Source of the DNA: Bacillota bacterium
Lineage (GTDB): Bacteria; Bacillota; Clostridia; Acetivibrionales; DSM-1351
Length of the DNA stretch: 64,000 nucleotides
Direction: 5' to 3'
Assembly (NCBI GenBank): GCA_023397905.1
Contig: JAEWSZ010000186.1
Span: forward strand, 94,661 to 158,660
Each line of letters starts with the position of its first letter. Positions within the stretch are counted from its first letter, which is position 1. The position numbers and the translations under genes were made by a program. Shown in pieces: positions 44,100-53,603 of the stretch. The notes beneath the pieces are model-generated. The model saw only the letters and a program-made list of their open reading frames with translations, did not search any database and was not told the origin of the DNA.

Positions 44100-45914
44100 A
44101 TGTTTAAGGATTTTTTAACAAAAAACTTGATGAATATCCAAACGGCTTTTAAGGACAAGGCTTTCAGAAAATCCTTCATAGCCGTTGTTCTGTTTTTAAT
44201 TATAAATGTTCTGAAGCTCAGTCTGTACAACTATTTTTTGATACCTCAGGCTACAAGGGATATATTTTCATATAAATTCTGGTTTACTCTGATTTACTGC
44301 ATCATCGTCCTCACCATAGTGTTCAGCTTCAGATCCAGATACCTGTTTCTGATATTCATGGTCATCCAGGGAATATACTGCTTTACCAATATATCCTACT
44401 ACCTCTACTATCACAGTTATCTTCATTTTTTGCAATGGATTTCCCTTTTCAAGGAAGCCCTTATTTCGGCCACCCATCTGGCCAATCCTAAAAGCCTGCA
44501 GCTTGTGATCGTGTTTATTGACGCCCCGCTGGCTCTTTATATTTTCTTCAAGTCCTTCAAAAAAGAGTTCAGGAAGTATTCTCTTTCCCTTTTAAAATAC
44601 CCTGTTCTGGCCGTGTCCCTGGTGATCCTCATTGTAGTTGAGACCGTCAATTTTCAGCAGGGCAAGTCCCTGGTGCAGTATATGGACGACAGATATACGG
44701 GCGAGACAGAGATTGTGGCAAGATACGGGACGCTTGTCAACAGCGTTGTAAATATATTGCAGAACTATAGTGAAACAAAGCTCATCGCCCAGCTGTCATA
44801 CGGGCGCAAGCAGACCGAAGAAAATACCATCGGCAAGCCTTCACCGTCAGACGGTGCGGTCATAGAAGAGTCCAGGCCCAATATCGTGGTCATACAGGTT
44901 GAATCCATGGACGCCAATATTGTAAAACAGCAGCACAACGGCTCTTACGTCATGCCGTTTTTAAGCTCCATGCGCGAAAACTCCATTTACTATCCCTATA
45001 CCCTCAGCTACCATCAGGGCGGAGGGACCTCGGACGCCGAATTTTCAATTATCAACAGTATCCAGCCTCTCGACGCCTTTCCCGCCATCAAGCTGAGTTC
45101 GTACAACTATCCGAATTCCTTTGTTTCAAGGCTTGCAAAGGCTTCCTATTCAACAATGGCATTCCACGGCAATGTGGGCACCTTCTACAACAGAAATATC
45201 GCCCTGTCCAAAATGGGCTACAATAAATTTTATGACATAAGCTCAATGAATTATGAGGATGAAGGCTGGGGAGCTCCGGACGACAAGGTCTTTTCTTTTG
45301 CCTTCGGCAAAATGCAGAGCACAGCGGCGCCCTTCATGGTACAGGTCATCACCATGACCAGCCACGGCCCCTTTGAAAGTGCAAGGAACTACTACAACAA
45401 TGAAAATTATGACGATATTGAGGATGAAATAGTGAGAAACTATTTTAATTCCTTCAACTATGTGGACCGGTCCATAGAGCAGTTTGTCACCGAGGTCCAG
45501 TCCAAATTTAAAAACACCTATTTTATTATTTATGGAGACCATACTCCAAACATAAACAACGAAGATTACCATCAGGCTTCATTTATAGACGGAAACAGGT
45601 ATTTTGAGTTCGTACCCCTGTTTATCATAACTCCTGATAAGCAGAAGCACATGGAGAGCTCAAAGGCCGCATCATTCCTGGATATAGCACCCACCGTACT
45701 GTCAGCCTCAAATATACCATATACCGTGCTTTCTGACGGTACAAACCTGCTGAGCGGCGAACCTCTCGGGAAATTGCCTTTAAAGGGCGGTTACTTTGAC
45801 AGGGCATGGCTGTACCAGAAAGTGTCCACAAGCAAATACGACCAGGAAGAGCCCCTGTGGTATAAATACCTGCCGTCCTTCATTTCCTCCAGCCTGATCG
45901 AGCGGCATAAATAA
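44100..45914 (+). CDS. LtaS-like membrane sulfatase-fold protein (lipoteichoic acid synthase family)
   Basis: The 604-residue protein has five N-terminal membrane segments (to about residue 182) and an extracellular sulfatase-like domain. E268 (VIQVESMD), T310 (GGGTSDAEFS) and FIIYGDHTP correspond to the metal ligand, nucleophilic threonine and distal metal site of LtaS. Such enzymes polymerise or transfer glycerol phosphate from phosphatidylglycerol to envelope glycolipids. The start follows CCGAGGTTATAAA. It pairs with the upstream CapA-like gene and is convergent with the next. Confidence 0.88.
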   Translation: MFKDFLTKNLMNIQTAFKDKAFRKSFIAVVLFLIINVLKLSLYNYFLIPQATRDIFSYKFWFTLIYCIIVLTIVFSFRSRYLFLIFMVIQGIYCFTNISYYLYYHSYLHFLQWISLFKEALISATHLANPKSLQLVIVFIDAPLALYIFFKSFKKEFRKYSLSLLKYPVLAVSLVILIVVETVNFQQGKSLVQYMDDRYTGETEIVARYGTLVNSVVNILQNYSETKLIAQLSYGRKQTEENTIGKPSPSDGAVIEESRPNIVVIQVESMDANIVKQQHNGSYVMPFLSSMRENSIYYPYTLSYHQGGGTSDAEFSIINSIQPLDAFPAIKLSSYNYPNSFVSRLAKASYSTMAFHGNVGTFYNRNIALSKMGYNKFYDISSMNYEDEGWGAPDDKVFSFAFGKMQSTAAPFMVQVITMTSHGPFESARNYYNNENYDDIEDEIVRNYFNSFNYVDRSIEQFVTEVQSKFKNTYFIIYGDHTPNINNEDYHQASFIDGNRYFEFVPLFIITPDKQKHMESSKAASFLDIAPTVLSASNIPYTVLSDGTNLLSGEPLGKLPLKGGYFDRAWLYQKVSTSKYDQEEPLWYKYLPSFISSSLIERHK

Positions 45915-45921
45915 AATGTGG

Positions 45922-46938
45922 CTATTGGCGGTTGGTTATTTTGTTGACATTTTTAATAATAATTGATATTGAGCCGTCGGGATTATTGGAAAACTCTATC
46001 ATGTCCCGGTTGTCATAATAGCTCAGGGGAAAGTTTATTTCTATACCCGTGTCCGTTTTTATTTTGTGGGTTTTAAACTTCTTTTCCGCAAGCTTTTCAG
46101 GCACCCGTATAGCTTCCTCCGTAAGGCCGGCCTTCTGTATCTCCTGGATATATTCCTGCCTTACGGCCAGGTTTGTCTCGTACATCTCCTCGGCAATGGC
46201 TTCCACGCGTATTTCGTTATTCTCTTCAAGGTTCTCGGAAACCACCTTCTTCAGCTTGGCAGCCTTGTCAAAGTCCTCTTCATAATACTTTTTGTTTATT
46301 TTCTGAGTGACTTTATCTATTATTTTCAGCTTCTGGTTATCTGACAGGTCCGTGGAGCAGTTCATAAGATACTGCGACAGGTAGAACTCTTTTGTGCCGT
46401 TTATTTCATATAACTTTTCCAGAAGCTTTATTTCACCCGATTCCAGGCAGATCAGAACAGCTTCGTCTATCTTCTGTCCTTCCGACGGAAGCAGTGTTTT
46501 ATGCCTGATAATGGAATTGGCGGCGCCCTCCTCCATTTGATTGACATAGTGTGTAAAGCCTGTTTTATAATTTAATTTAAGTATACCCATATATTGTTCA
46601 TTGTTTATGTAAAACAGGCAGCAAATCAAGTCTCCCGGCGTAATATCCACATTTTGCAGCATTATTTCAAAAATTCTGCCTCCCAGCACTCCGCTGGTTT
46701 CAAGAAAACAGCTTTCATCAGCCTTTACCGCAGCACACAGGTCCCTTGCAGTATTCACATCTCCCATGAATTGAGCCTTTTTAAGATTGGCGTCCTCCAG
46801 TATCCTGCTTAAATGCTTTTCCAGAAATTCAGAAATTTCGCCGTCCAGTTCAAGCTCGCTGTTTGACAAAACCGGGAAATTGATGCTTGTGTCCAGGATA
46901 TGCAGTACAGCCTTTTTTACATGAATATCGTATTCCAT
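45922..46938 (-). CDS. 37-kDa nucleoid-associated protein (NdpA/YejK family)
   Basis: The 338-residue soluble protein resembles the NdpA nucleoid-associated family. It starts with AVLHILDTSINFPVLSNSELEL, the usual opening of these proteins, and has LICCLFYINNEQYMGILKLNYKTGFTHYV in the middle and a C-terminal beta-rich domain ending ISIIIKNVNKI. The role in chromosome organisation or anti-phage response is not settled for clostridial members. ATG 46938 follows GGAGTGGATTATTTTT. It is convergent with the LtaS-like gene, 7 bp apart. Confidence 0.8.
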   Translation of the reverse strand: MEYDIHVKKAVLHILDTSINFPVLSNSELELDGEISEFLEKHLSRILEDANLKKAQFMGDVNTARDLCAAVKADESCFLETSGVLGGRIFEIMLQNVDITPGDLICCLFYINNEQYMGILKLNYKTGFTHYVNQMEEGAANSIIRHKTLLPSEGQKIDEAVLICLESGEIKLLEKLYEINGTKEFYLSQYLMNCSTDLSDNQKLKIIDKVTQKINKKYYEEDFDKAAKLKKVVSENLEENNEIRVEAIAEEMYETNLAVRQEYIQEIQKAGLTEEAIRVPEKLAEKKFKTHKIKTDTGIEINFPLSYYDNRDMIEFSNNPDGSISIIIKNVNKITNRQ

Positions 46939-47127
46939 AAAAATAATCCACTCCGTTCAGATATGTCCGGCTTTATTGAAAATAAAACCTTAAGCCGGCC
47001 ACTCCTTATTATAACAAAATGACCGGACAAAATAATAGTATTTTTAATTAAATGGTCTATTATATAGCTCCGCGGGAATCAGCCGCCTTGGCAAAGTTTT
47101 CGGCCTGGGCGGAAACCACATTGGCAA

Positions 47128-47162
47128 TTATATCATGAATCCGTCCAAATTCATGATATAAT
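47128..47162 (+). promoter_or_regulatory. 13-bp perfect inverted repeat over the TPR gene promoter
   Basis: TTATATCATGAAT (47128-47140) and ATTCATGATATAA (47149-47161) are perfect inverted copies, 8 bp apart. The right arm contains a TATAAT (47157-47162), about 50 bp upstream of the start codon. It looks like an operator overlapping a -10 element; no clear -35 was found. Confidence 0.5.
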
Positions 47163-47210
47163 ATAAAAAAACAGTGCAGAAATCAGAAATTTATTTTTGG
47201 AGGAAAGATA

Positions 47211-47915
47211 ATGTTATTTGGAAAATTTACATCACAAATGTATGCCATGAAGGCCAACAACGCATTTCGCAGCGGAAATATAGAAGAGACCACCGCATGG
47301 CTGAAAAAAGCTCATGATACCGGGAGCGCCAAAGCCAATGTGGTCACCACATACGGATATATACTTTTAAAATACGGAAATCCGGAGGAAGCCGAAAAGG
47401 TGCTGAAGGAACAGCTTGCTTCCTCAAAACTGGCTAACAACGACCGTTTCAACGCCAAGTCCAACTACGCCCTGGTATTGTGGAAGAAAGGTCTGCTTGA
47501 CGAGGCAATTGCCACCTTTGAAGAAATCTTGCCATATTATAAAAACACTAATATTTATGGCAGTCTGGGCTACCTTTACAATCTTGCAGGAGACCTTGAA
47601 AGAGCTCTGAAATTCAATCTTGAGGCGTACGATTACAACAGCTCCGGCGCCATTATTCTGGATAATCTGGGCCAGACTTATTATCTGATGGGCGATTATG
47701 AAAAAGCCTGTGAGATCTTCAAAAAACTCATGGACATGAACCCAAAGTTTCCGGAGGCCTTTTATGACTATGCACTGGTCCTGGAAAAAATGGGAGACCG
47801 GGAAAAATGTATCGAAAAGCTCAAAACCGCACTGCTGTATAAACCCAATTACCTTTCAGCCGTCACTGCCGAGGAGATGGAGAAAAAGCTCGAAGAGGCA
47901 GAAAAAACTCAATAA
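47211..47915 (+). CDS. Tetratricopeptide-repeat protein
   Basis: The 234-residue soluble protein consists almost entirely of TPR-like 34-residue units (for example GNPEEAEKVLKEQL, GLLDEAIATFEEILPYY, GDLERALKFNLEAYDY, GDYEKACEIFKKLMDMNPKFPEAFYDYALVLEKMGDREKCIEKL). It should act as a protein-interaction scaffold, and no catalytic domain is present. ATG 47211 follows TTTTGGAGGAAAGATA. A palindrome overlaps its promoter. Confidence 0.88.
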   Translation: MLFGKFTSQMYAMKANNAFRSGNIEETTAWLKKAHDTGSAKANVVTTYGYILLKYGNPEEAEKVLKEQLASSKLANNDRFNAKSNYALVLWKKGLLDEAIATFEEILPYYKNTNIYGSLGYLYNLAGDLERALKFNLEAYDYNSSGAIILDNLGQTYYLMGDYEKACEIFKKLMDMNPKFPEAFYDYALVLEKMGDREKCIEKLKTALLYKPNYLSAVTAEEMEKKLEEAEKTQ

Positions 47916-47931
47916 TTGCCGTCTAAATCCA

Positions 47932-48621
47932 TTAGAAGGCAAATTCCAGCATGGATTCCAGTATCTTTTTATGCCCTTTTTCATTTGGATGAATGCCGTC
48001 TGCGCAGAATTGCGAGCTGTAATTGCTGCTGATCAGAAAATTTTCCCTCACATTTATCAGCTTGCAGCCATTTTGAAGCGCAATCCACTCCACTGCGCTG
48101 TTATATGCCTCCTGCCAGCGGTATATCTTGGCTACGTCGCCCAGCCAGTGCAGTATATTCTCTTTGTTGAGGCCTTTTGAAACCCAATTGAAATATCTTT
48201 CAGGCTCAAGCGGAGGCAGATTCATCAGTATGGGCGTAACGCCTTTCTGCTTGAATATATCGATCATTTTCTGAATGGAATTTTTAAAGCCGGAAATAGG
48301 CGTGTTTGGCTGGTGAATGCTGTCAGGGGCATTGGCAACTTCACTCCATTTAAAATCACAGTCGTTTCCCCCGAACTCCAGTATGACAATATCGTTTTTA
48401 CCGGCCGGCTGTCTTTCAATGGCTGCCGTTATCCGGTCAAGAGCTTTGGTTGAAGTCATTCCGAAATAAGCGTTGTTTTTGACCGTACATCCGGTTAGTT
48501 CTGCAAAGCTGTTGATACAGCTATTCTTCATAACTTTATACTTTTTGTCCTGTTCATCCCATATGACTCCTTTTAAAATTGAGTCACCCCATATTGTTAC
48601 ATTTTTATCGGTTAGTTCCAT
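47932..48621 (-). CDS. SGNH/GDSL-family hydrolase
   Basis: The 229-residue protein has all four SGNH blocks: GDS (Ser14 in VTIWGDSILKG), the glycine in NNAYFGMTS, FGGND near residue 105, and CADGIHPNEKGH with the catalytic Asp/His pair. Family members are esterases or acetyl-xylan/peptidoglycan deacetylases. It has no signal peptide, so it is cytoplasmic. ATG 48621 follows CCGGAGGTACACGAAT. The 400-bp gap beyond is AT-rich with no gene, only the terminator of the SMR gene. Confidence 0.9.
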   Translation of the reverse strand: MELTDKNVTIWGDSILKGVIWDEQDKKYKVMKNSCINSFAELTGCTVKNNAYFGMTSTKALDRITAAIERQPAGKNDIVILEFGGNDCDFKWSEVANAPDSIHQPNTPISGFKNSIQKMIDIFKQKGVTPILMNLPPLEPERYFNWVSKGLNKENILHWLGDVAKIYRWQEAYNSAVEWIALQNGCKLINVRENFLISSNYSSQFCADGIHPNEKGHKKILESMLEFAF

Positions 48622-48968
48622 ATTCGTGTACCTCCGGAAAGTGTCGTATATACATCATTTCTTCTACTCTTATATTATCGCCATTAACAGACCATATTAT
48701 TTTGCAAATTTAAGCAATTGCTCATCTATAATTTCACGTAAATATATCTCTTTTTTATATCATCTAGTATTTAATACTATGTTACATATTTCTATGTGGT
48801 TTGTCAAGAATTTATTATAACTATATGATAGTAAATTATTTTGCTATCTATGGAAATAGTATCACAACCATCCGTATAAATAAATCCTTTTTACACTATT
48901 GTATACTAATTGTAAAAAACGCTGTTATTCATTATTACTTCATATAAAAGGTACGCACTGTGGAAAAA

Positions 48969-48999
48969 AAAGTCTGAATAGACTTTCTTTTCAGACTTT
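48969..48999 (-). terminator. Terminator of the SMR exporter gene
   Basis: AAAGTCTGA (48969-48977) pairs with TCAGACTTT (48991-48999). On the minus strand the stem is followed by eight T. Confidence 0.8.
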
Positions 49000-49023
49000 A
49001 ACCGCTTATTACTAAAATATAAA

Positions 49024-49341
49024 TTATGCAGAAGTAAGTTTTAATCCCAAAATTCCTATCAGTATTAAGCAAAGAAATACAACCCGCAAGATATTAAACG
49101 GTTCATTAAAAAGTAAAATCCCCAGCAATACCGCGCCAAAAGCTCCGATTCCGGTCCAAATGGCATAGGCTGTGCCAATTGGGAGTGATTTGGCCGCAAG
49201 TGACAATAAATAAAAACTGATTGCCATACCCACCAATGTAATCAATGACGGGTATAACCTTGTAAATCCATGGGAGTATTTAAGTCCCATTGCCCAAATC
49301 ACCTCAAAAACCCCTGCAATTATTAAATAGGCCCAGGCCAT
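49024..49341 (-). CDS. gdx: SMR-family guanidinium exporter (SugE/Gdx type)
   Basis: The 105-residue protein has four membrane helices. The essential glutamate is E13 in AGVFEVIWAMGLKYSHGF, the pattern of SugE/Gdx proteins rather than EmrE. The guanidine-I riboswitch immediately upstream makes guanidinium export with proton exchange the likely function. ATG 49341 follows GGAGGTGAAAAC. An upstream in-frame extension inside the terminator region was not used. Confidence 0.93.
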   Translation of the reverse strand: MAWAYLIIAGVFEVIWAMGLKYSHGFTRLYPSLITLVGMAISFYLLSLAAKSLPIGTAYAIWTGIGAFGAVLLGILLFNEPFNILRVVFLCLILIGILGLKLTSA

Positions 49342-49365
49342 GTTTTCACCTCCTTTAAACAAAAT

Positions 49366-49405
49366 AAAGCCTGAAAGATATCATTTTGATACCTCCCAGG
49401 CTTTT
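49366..49405 (-). terminator. Expression-platform terminator of the guanidine riboswitch
   Basis: AAAGCCTG (49366-49373) pairs with CAGGCTTT (49398-49405), with inner GATATC/GATA pairing, and ends on the minus strand in TTTATTTT. The aptamer's GGGAGG 3' part is shared with this stem, so ligand binding should prevent the terminator. Confidence 0.8.
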
Positions 49406-49482
49406 ATCCTTCCGTGACACAGCTTAAAGCTGTGAGTTTTCTCTTGGTCACAGGCCAGCTATGCTGCGGAACCCTAGAAAAC
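49390..49482 (-). ncRNA. Guanidine-I (ykkC) riboswitch
   Basis: The minus strand shows the ykkC-class conserved pieces in order: CTAGGGTTCCGC, GGCCTGTGACCAAGAGAAAA, ACAGCTTTAAGCTGT, and CACGGAAGGATAAAAGCCTGGGAGG. This class turns on guanidine exporters in the presence of guanidinium, which matches the SMR gene that follows. Confidence 0.92.
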
Positions 49483-49651
49483 TTCATATTTCATTTGGTT
49501 TTGAAATTGTGTGCTTCATTAAAAATTTATTACTGATACACATATAATGTGCATCGTATGTATTATATGTACTTTCGGTAAATAAGTCAATGCTTGTCAG
49601 GCAATCTGTGTTTATTAGATAATCGATATATTAAAAGTCAATTACTATAAA

Positions 49652-50275
49652 TCAAATTATCATCTGATATATACCCACTGCGATCAGCAGAAAGCCTGAA
49701 ACCACGGTGGCCCTGTCGCCCAGAAATTTGGCTGCGAACCGCTTTCCTATCAGTGTTCCCAGGGATATGGTAATGAGGCTGAATATGATTACTGCTATGG
49801 TGAGGACCGCCACATTCACACCTGTCATTCCCGCACCGAAACCCGTTCCCAGACAGTTTACAGCCAGAGCTATACCCAGCAGGATGGATTCCTTCAGGGA
49901 AATATCGCCGGAGTAATCCCGGTCCGCAATGCCCGGATCATCCATCACCGCCCTTAATTCGTCTATGTATTGCCGGTTGTTCTGGGAAATGTCCTTTGTC
50001 TTGCGTTTATTGTATATGTAGCTGATTATAGTGTATAAACCCATGGCGCTCACTATGGAACCGCCTATGATATTGCCTGGAAAGCCGGGAATATATCTGG
50101 CCAGAAGGTTGCCCGCAAGGCTGGCTGTTAAGGTTGCAATGCCTGAAAATAACGCGATAGCTAAATTTGATCTGAAGGGAACATTTATTTTCCTGGCGCC
50201 GTAGGCCAGGCCGATTGCCATGTTGTCGAGATTTGGTGCTAAACATAGAAGAAATACGGACAGAAAGTAAACCAC
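49652..50275 (-). CDS. ytaF: Sporulation membrane protein YtaF (MntP-like)
   Basis: The 207-residue protein has six hydrophobic segments in two halves. Each half begins with an MntP/YtaF-type repeat: LAPNLDNMAIGLAYGARKI near the start and LGIALAVNCLGTGFGAGMTG in the second half. YtaF-type proteins are found in spore formers and may move divalent cations. The start is GTG 50275, behind GAGGTGATTTATAC. It is followed by a segment AAAGTCAATTACTATAA (49634-49650) that resembles one arm of the short palindromic repeats. Confidence 0.85.
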   Translation of the reverse strand: MVYFLSVFLLCLAPNLDNMAIGLAYGARKINVPFRSNLAIALFSGIATLTASLAGNLLARYIPGFPGNIIGGSIVSAMGLYTIISYIYNKRKTKDISQNNRQYIDELRAVMDDPGIADRDYSGDISLKESILLGIALAVNCLGTGFGAGMTGVNVAVLTIAVIIFSLITISLGTLIGKRFAAKFLGDRATVVSGFLLIAVGIYQMII

Positions 50276-50386
50276 GTATAAATCACCTCACCCGGCTAGT
50301 ATATTCGCCTTGTGAGGAAATAGTGCCAGTCCCGGCTCAAATATGCCGCCGCATATTTGCCGGCCGGGTTTCAGGTTAAAACGTGT

Positions 50387-50983
50387 TCACTTGCCTTTAT
50401 CTTTATCTGCCGCCTTGACTTTAATGCGGTTTTTGCTGTCAATGGAATTCAATATTTTTTCCGCAACTATTCTGTAAGCATTGGCCTCGCTGGTAAGCTG
50501 CAGGGCAAAAAGACGGAGAGCTTTCTCATAGTCCTCCTCATTCAGCTGGTCCAAAGCGGCCGAAAGCTTTTGAGATACCGTATTGAAAGCCTGGTCCTGA
50601 AGCTTTGCAAGCTCTTCAAAAAAGCTCCGGTATTCCTGTTCGTCATTGAAATTATTCAATGAATGGGCTATAAGCGGTATGGGCAGTATGGGTTTCAGCA
50701 TTGACATAATATAAAGCGTAACCAGGTGACCCCTGTCATATTTTTTGTTAACCGGACGTTTCATATAGCCTTCCTTGACATAATTGTTTACCATACTTGA
50801 AGTAATGATCTTGCCCGTATCCTCGGCACCCACTATATTCAATAATTTTTCCAGATAGGTCACCACCTGGTCCATATACAGATCTATGCCGGGAAATTGG
50901 CTCCAATCCTCTGTTCTGTGGGAACCTAAAGTATTTGAAAAATCCATCAGCTCTTCTTTCAGAGAGTTAAAATTATTGTTGCT
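50387..50983 (-). CDS. DUF1836 domain-containing protein
   Basis: From TTG 50983, preceded by AGGAGGTTATTTT, the product is 198 residues. It matches the DUF1836 pattern: IDLYMDQVVTYLEKLL, SSMVNNYVKEGYMKRPVNKKYDRGHLVTLYIMSMLK, and a helical C-terminus. The middle part resembles a MerR-like winged helix, so a regulatory role is possible, but the family function is not known. The longer upstream extension overlaps the trp promoter side and was rejected. Confidence 0.82.
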   Translation of the reverse strand, partial: SNNNFNSLKEELMDFSNTLGSHRTEDWSQFPGIDLYMDQVVTYLEKLLNIVGAEDTGKIITSSMVNNYVKEGYMKRPVNKKYDRGHLVTLYIMSMLKPILPIPLIAHSLNNFNDEQEYRSFFEELAKLQDQAFNTVSQKLSAALDQLNEEDYEKALRLFALQLTSEANAYRIVAEKILNSIDSKNRIKVKAADKDKGK

Positions 50984-51108
50984 CAAAAAAATAACCTCCT
51001 GTTTCTTGGTCAGATCAAGTATATCACACAAAGGAATCAAATGCCAGAAGCGTGGGGTCAGGTGTGCAACCGGCTTTTTTACCAAGGTCGATTACTTAAA
51101 TTTCCTTA

Positions 51109-51137
51109 TTGACAAAATTTTATAACCGAGGTAATCT
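51109..51137 (+). promoter_or_regulatory. trp operon promoter
   Basis: TTGACA at 51109-51114 and TAATCT at 51132-51137, separated by 17 bp. Transcription would start near 51144, just before the T-box leader. Confidence 0.7.
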
Positions 51138-51159
51138 AATATTAATTAAATATCTGCCC

Positions 51160-51452
51160 TTTAAACCGTTGAAGTGGAGATAACGGTGATATGTGCACTT
51201 ACAGAGAGCGGGGGAAGCTGAGAGCCCCGCAGAACGCAGTACATCAAATGGACCACTGAGGGCGCAGCCAAATGAAGGTTTTCCTTCAAAGTATTCTGCG
51301 ACGCACACATGCGTTATATGTGGGAAATATGTTGGTATTTCTGTAAAGAGTGTAAGATCTGGTTTATACATCTTACAAAACAAGGTGGCACCGCGGGTGA
51401 ATTATACACCCGTCCTTGACTTAATATTTCAGTCATGGGCGGGTGTTTTTAT
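51160..51452 (+). ncRNA. T-box leader specific for tRNA-Trp
   Basis: Stem I closes with AGTGG (about 51174) against CCACT, and the specifier TGG (tryptophan) at 51249-51251 lies directly before ACCACT. The T-box sequence AAGGTGGCACCGCGGGT is at 51382-51398. Its TGGC bulge pairs with an acceptor end GCCA, that is, discriminator G73, as in bacterial tRNA-Trp. A terminator (ACACCCG from about 51405, CGGGTGT, then TTTTT to 51451) ends the leader. Uncharged tRNA-Trp should turn on trpEGDCFBA. Confidence 0.93.
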
Positions 51453-51529
51453 TTGCAAAAAAAGCGGTAGATCAGTGACGCTGCGTAAAGCAGCTTACAA
51501 AACTTATATTCTAAAAAGGAGTGGTAGGT

Positions 51530-52996
51530 ATGTATAAACCGGATCTGAAAGAGGCAAGGGCATTGGCGGAGGGCTATACCGTAATACCTGTGAGCTGCGA
51601 AATCTTTGCCGACATCAAAACGCCGATTGCGGTACTGCAGAGTATCAGGGCAATCAGCGATCAATATTATCTTCTGGAGAGCGTCGAAAGCGGAGAAAAA
51701 TGGGGGCGCTACTCCTTTCTGGGTTTTAATCCCGTTGTTGAACTCAGGTGCAAGGACGGTCTTCTGGAGGTAAAGGGAGAATCCGGTTTCAAAACCCAAA
51801 CCGGCGATCCTAACAGCCACATCAGAGACATCCTGAAAAACTACAGAAGTCCCAAGCTCAGCTTTCTCCCTCCCTTCACCGGCGGATTTGTGGGATATTT
51901 CGCCTACGATTACATCAAATACAGCGAACCCACATTGAAGCTGGAAGGAATCGATGACACCAGATTCTACGACGTAGATCTGATGCTGTTTGACAGGGTC
52001 ATCGCTTTTGACCACTTCAGGCAGAAAATCATCATTATGATAAATATAAAAACAGACGAGCTTGAAACCAATTATAATAAAGCCATTGCAGAGCTGGAGG
52101 ACATTAAAAAGCTTATCAAATCCCAGGCACCGGCCCCATCTTCCCCATCAGGGCTGCGTTCGCCCTTCAAGGCCCTTTTCAGCAAGGAAGAGTACTGCAA
52201 TATAGTCAACCGGGTCAAGGAGCATATTTTTGAAGGCGACATTTTTCAGGCCGTCCCTTCAAACAGGCGCTCGGCACAGTTTGAGGGAAGTCTTTTCGAC
52301 ACCTACAGGGCTCTCCGGACCACCAATCCGTCGCCGTACATGTTCTTTCTGAAGTTCGGCGACCTGGAAATCACGGGCTCCTCGCCTGAAACACTTATAA
52401 AACTGGTAGACGGCAAGCTGTCCACCTTTCCCATAGCCGGCACCCGGCCCAGGGGAAACAGCGATGAAGAAGATTCCCAGCTGGCCGGACAACTGCTGGG
52501 AGATGAAAAGGAACTGGCCGAGCACAACATGCTTGTGGATCTGGGCCGCAACGACCTTGGAAGGATAAGCGAATTCGGAAGCGTGGAAGTAAAGGATTAT
52601 CTGAGTATCCGCAAATTCTCACATGTGATCCACATAGAGTCAAAGGTCACGGGCAATCTCCGGAAGGGTTGCGACCAGTTGGACGCCATATCCTCCCTGC
52701 TCCCCGCCGGAACGCTTTCCGGAGCTCCCAAGATACGCGCCTGCCAGATAATAAACGCCGTTGAAGGGCACAGGCGCGGCATATACGGAGGCGCCATAGG
52801 CTATATCGATTTTACCGGCAATATGGACACCTGTATAGGCATCCGAATGGCAGTGCTAAAGGATAACACCGTATATGTGCAGTCAGGCGGCGGCGTGGTA
52901 GCAGACAGCATTCCTGAAAATGAATTCACGGAGACGGAAAACAAAGCCAGGGCAATTATAAACGCTCTTGAGCTGTCGGGAAAGGGGATTGATTAA
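51530..52996 (+). CDS. trpE: Anthranilate synthase component I
   Basis: The 488-residue chorismate-binding enzyme has LLESVE near residue 46 (the tryptophan feedback site region), FPIAGTRPRGNSDEED, GSSPETLIKL, LVDLGRNDLGRI and GAPKIRACQIINAVEGHRRGIYGGAIGYI. With TrpG it makes anthranilate from chorismate and glutamine. ATG 51530 follows AAGGAGTGGTAGGT; a GTG at 51521 is inside that site. It is the first gene of the operon, behind the T-box. Confidence 0.95.
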   Translation: MYKPDLKEARALAEGYTVIPVSCEIFADIKTPIAVLQSIRAISDQYYLLESVESGEKWGRYSFLGFNPVVELRCKDGLLEVKGESGFKTQTGDPNSHIRDILKNYRSPKLSFLPPFTGGFVGYFAYDYIKYSEPTLKLEGIDDTRFYDVDLMLFDRVIAFDHFRQKIIIMINIKTDELETNYNKAIAELEDIKKLIKSQAPAPSSPSGLRSPFKALFSKEEYCNIVNRVKEHIFEGDIFQAVPSNRRSAQFEGSLFDTYRALRTTNPSPYMFFLKFGDLEITGSSPETLIKLVDGKLSTFPIAGTRPRGNSDEEDSQLAGQLLGDEKELAEHNMLVDLGRNDLGRISEFGSVEVKDYLSIRKFSHVIHIESKVTGNLRKGCDQLDAISSLLPAGTLSGAPKIRACQIINAVEGHRRGIYGGAIGYIDFTGNMDTCIGIRMAVLKDNTVYVQSGGGVVADSIPENEFTETENKARAIINALELSGKGID

Positions 52997-52997
52997 A

Positions 52998-53564
52998 ATG
53001 ATTTTACTTATTGATAACTATGACAGTTTTTCCTATAACCTGTTCCAACTGGTCGGAATAATCAACAGCGACATCAGGGTAATAAGAAATGATGAGCTCA
53101 CCGTTTCCGGAATTGAAGCGTTGAGGCCTTCCCACATAATCATTTCCCCCGGTCCCGGGCGGCCTGCAGATGCGGGGATCTGCGAGGAGGTCATAAAGCA
53201 TTTCAGCGGAAAAGTACCCATCCTGGGGGTATGCCTGGGGCATCAGGCCATCTGTGAAGTGTTCGGCGCAACCGTATCCTATGCAAAAGAGCTTATGCAC
53301 GGCAAGAAGAGCTCCATACACATCGCAAACGGCAGCCAGCTGTTCAGGGGGCTCTCCCCCATTATTGACGGCGCCAGATACCATTCTCTGGCGATGGTCC
53401 GCGAGACCCTGCCCGACCAGCTGCTGATCATAGCGGAAGACAGCGCCGGTGAGGTCATGGGCGTAAAACACAGGGAGCATGACGTATACGGGGTCCAATT
53501 CCACCCCGAATCCATATTGACTCCCAACGGCAAAACAATACTGGAAAACTTTTTAAGAATATAA
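52998..53564 (+). CDS. trpG: Anthranilate synthase component II (glutamine amidotransferase)
   Basis: The 188-residue class I amidotransferase has the PGPGRP oxyanion region, the nucleophile Cys in ILGVCLGHQAICEVFG, and the VQFHPESILTP catalytic His/Glu. It supplies ammonia to TrpE. ATG 52998 is one base after the trpE stop. This type may also serve p-aminobenzoate synthesis. Confidence 0.94.
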   Translation: MILLIDNYDSFSYNLFQLVGIINSDIRVIRNDELTVSGIEALRPSHIIISPGPGRPADAGICEEVIKHFSGKVPILGVCLGHQAICEVFGATVSYAKELMHGKKSSIHIANGSQLFRGLSPIIDGARYHSLAMVRETLPDQLLIIAEDSAGEVMGVKHREHDVYGVQFHPESILTPNGKTILENFLRI

Positions 53565-53603
53565 TTCAATTGCGTTTCCAATACGCTGAAATGGAGGGTT
53601 ATT

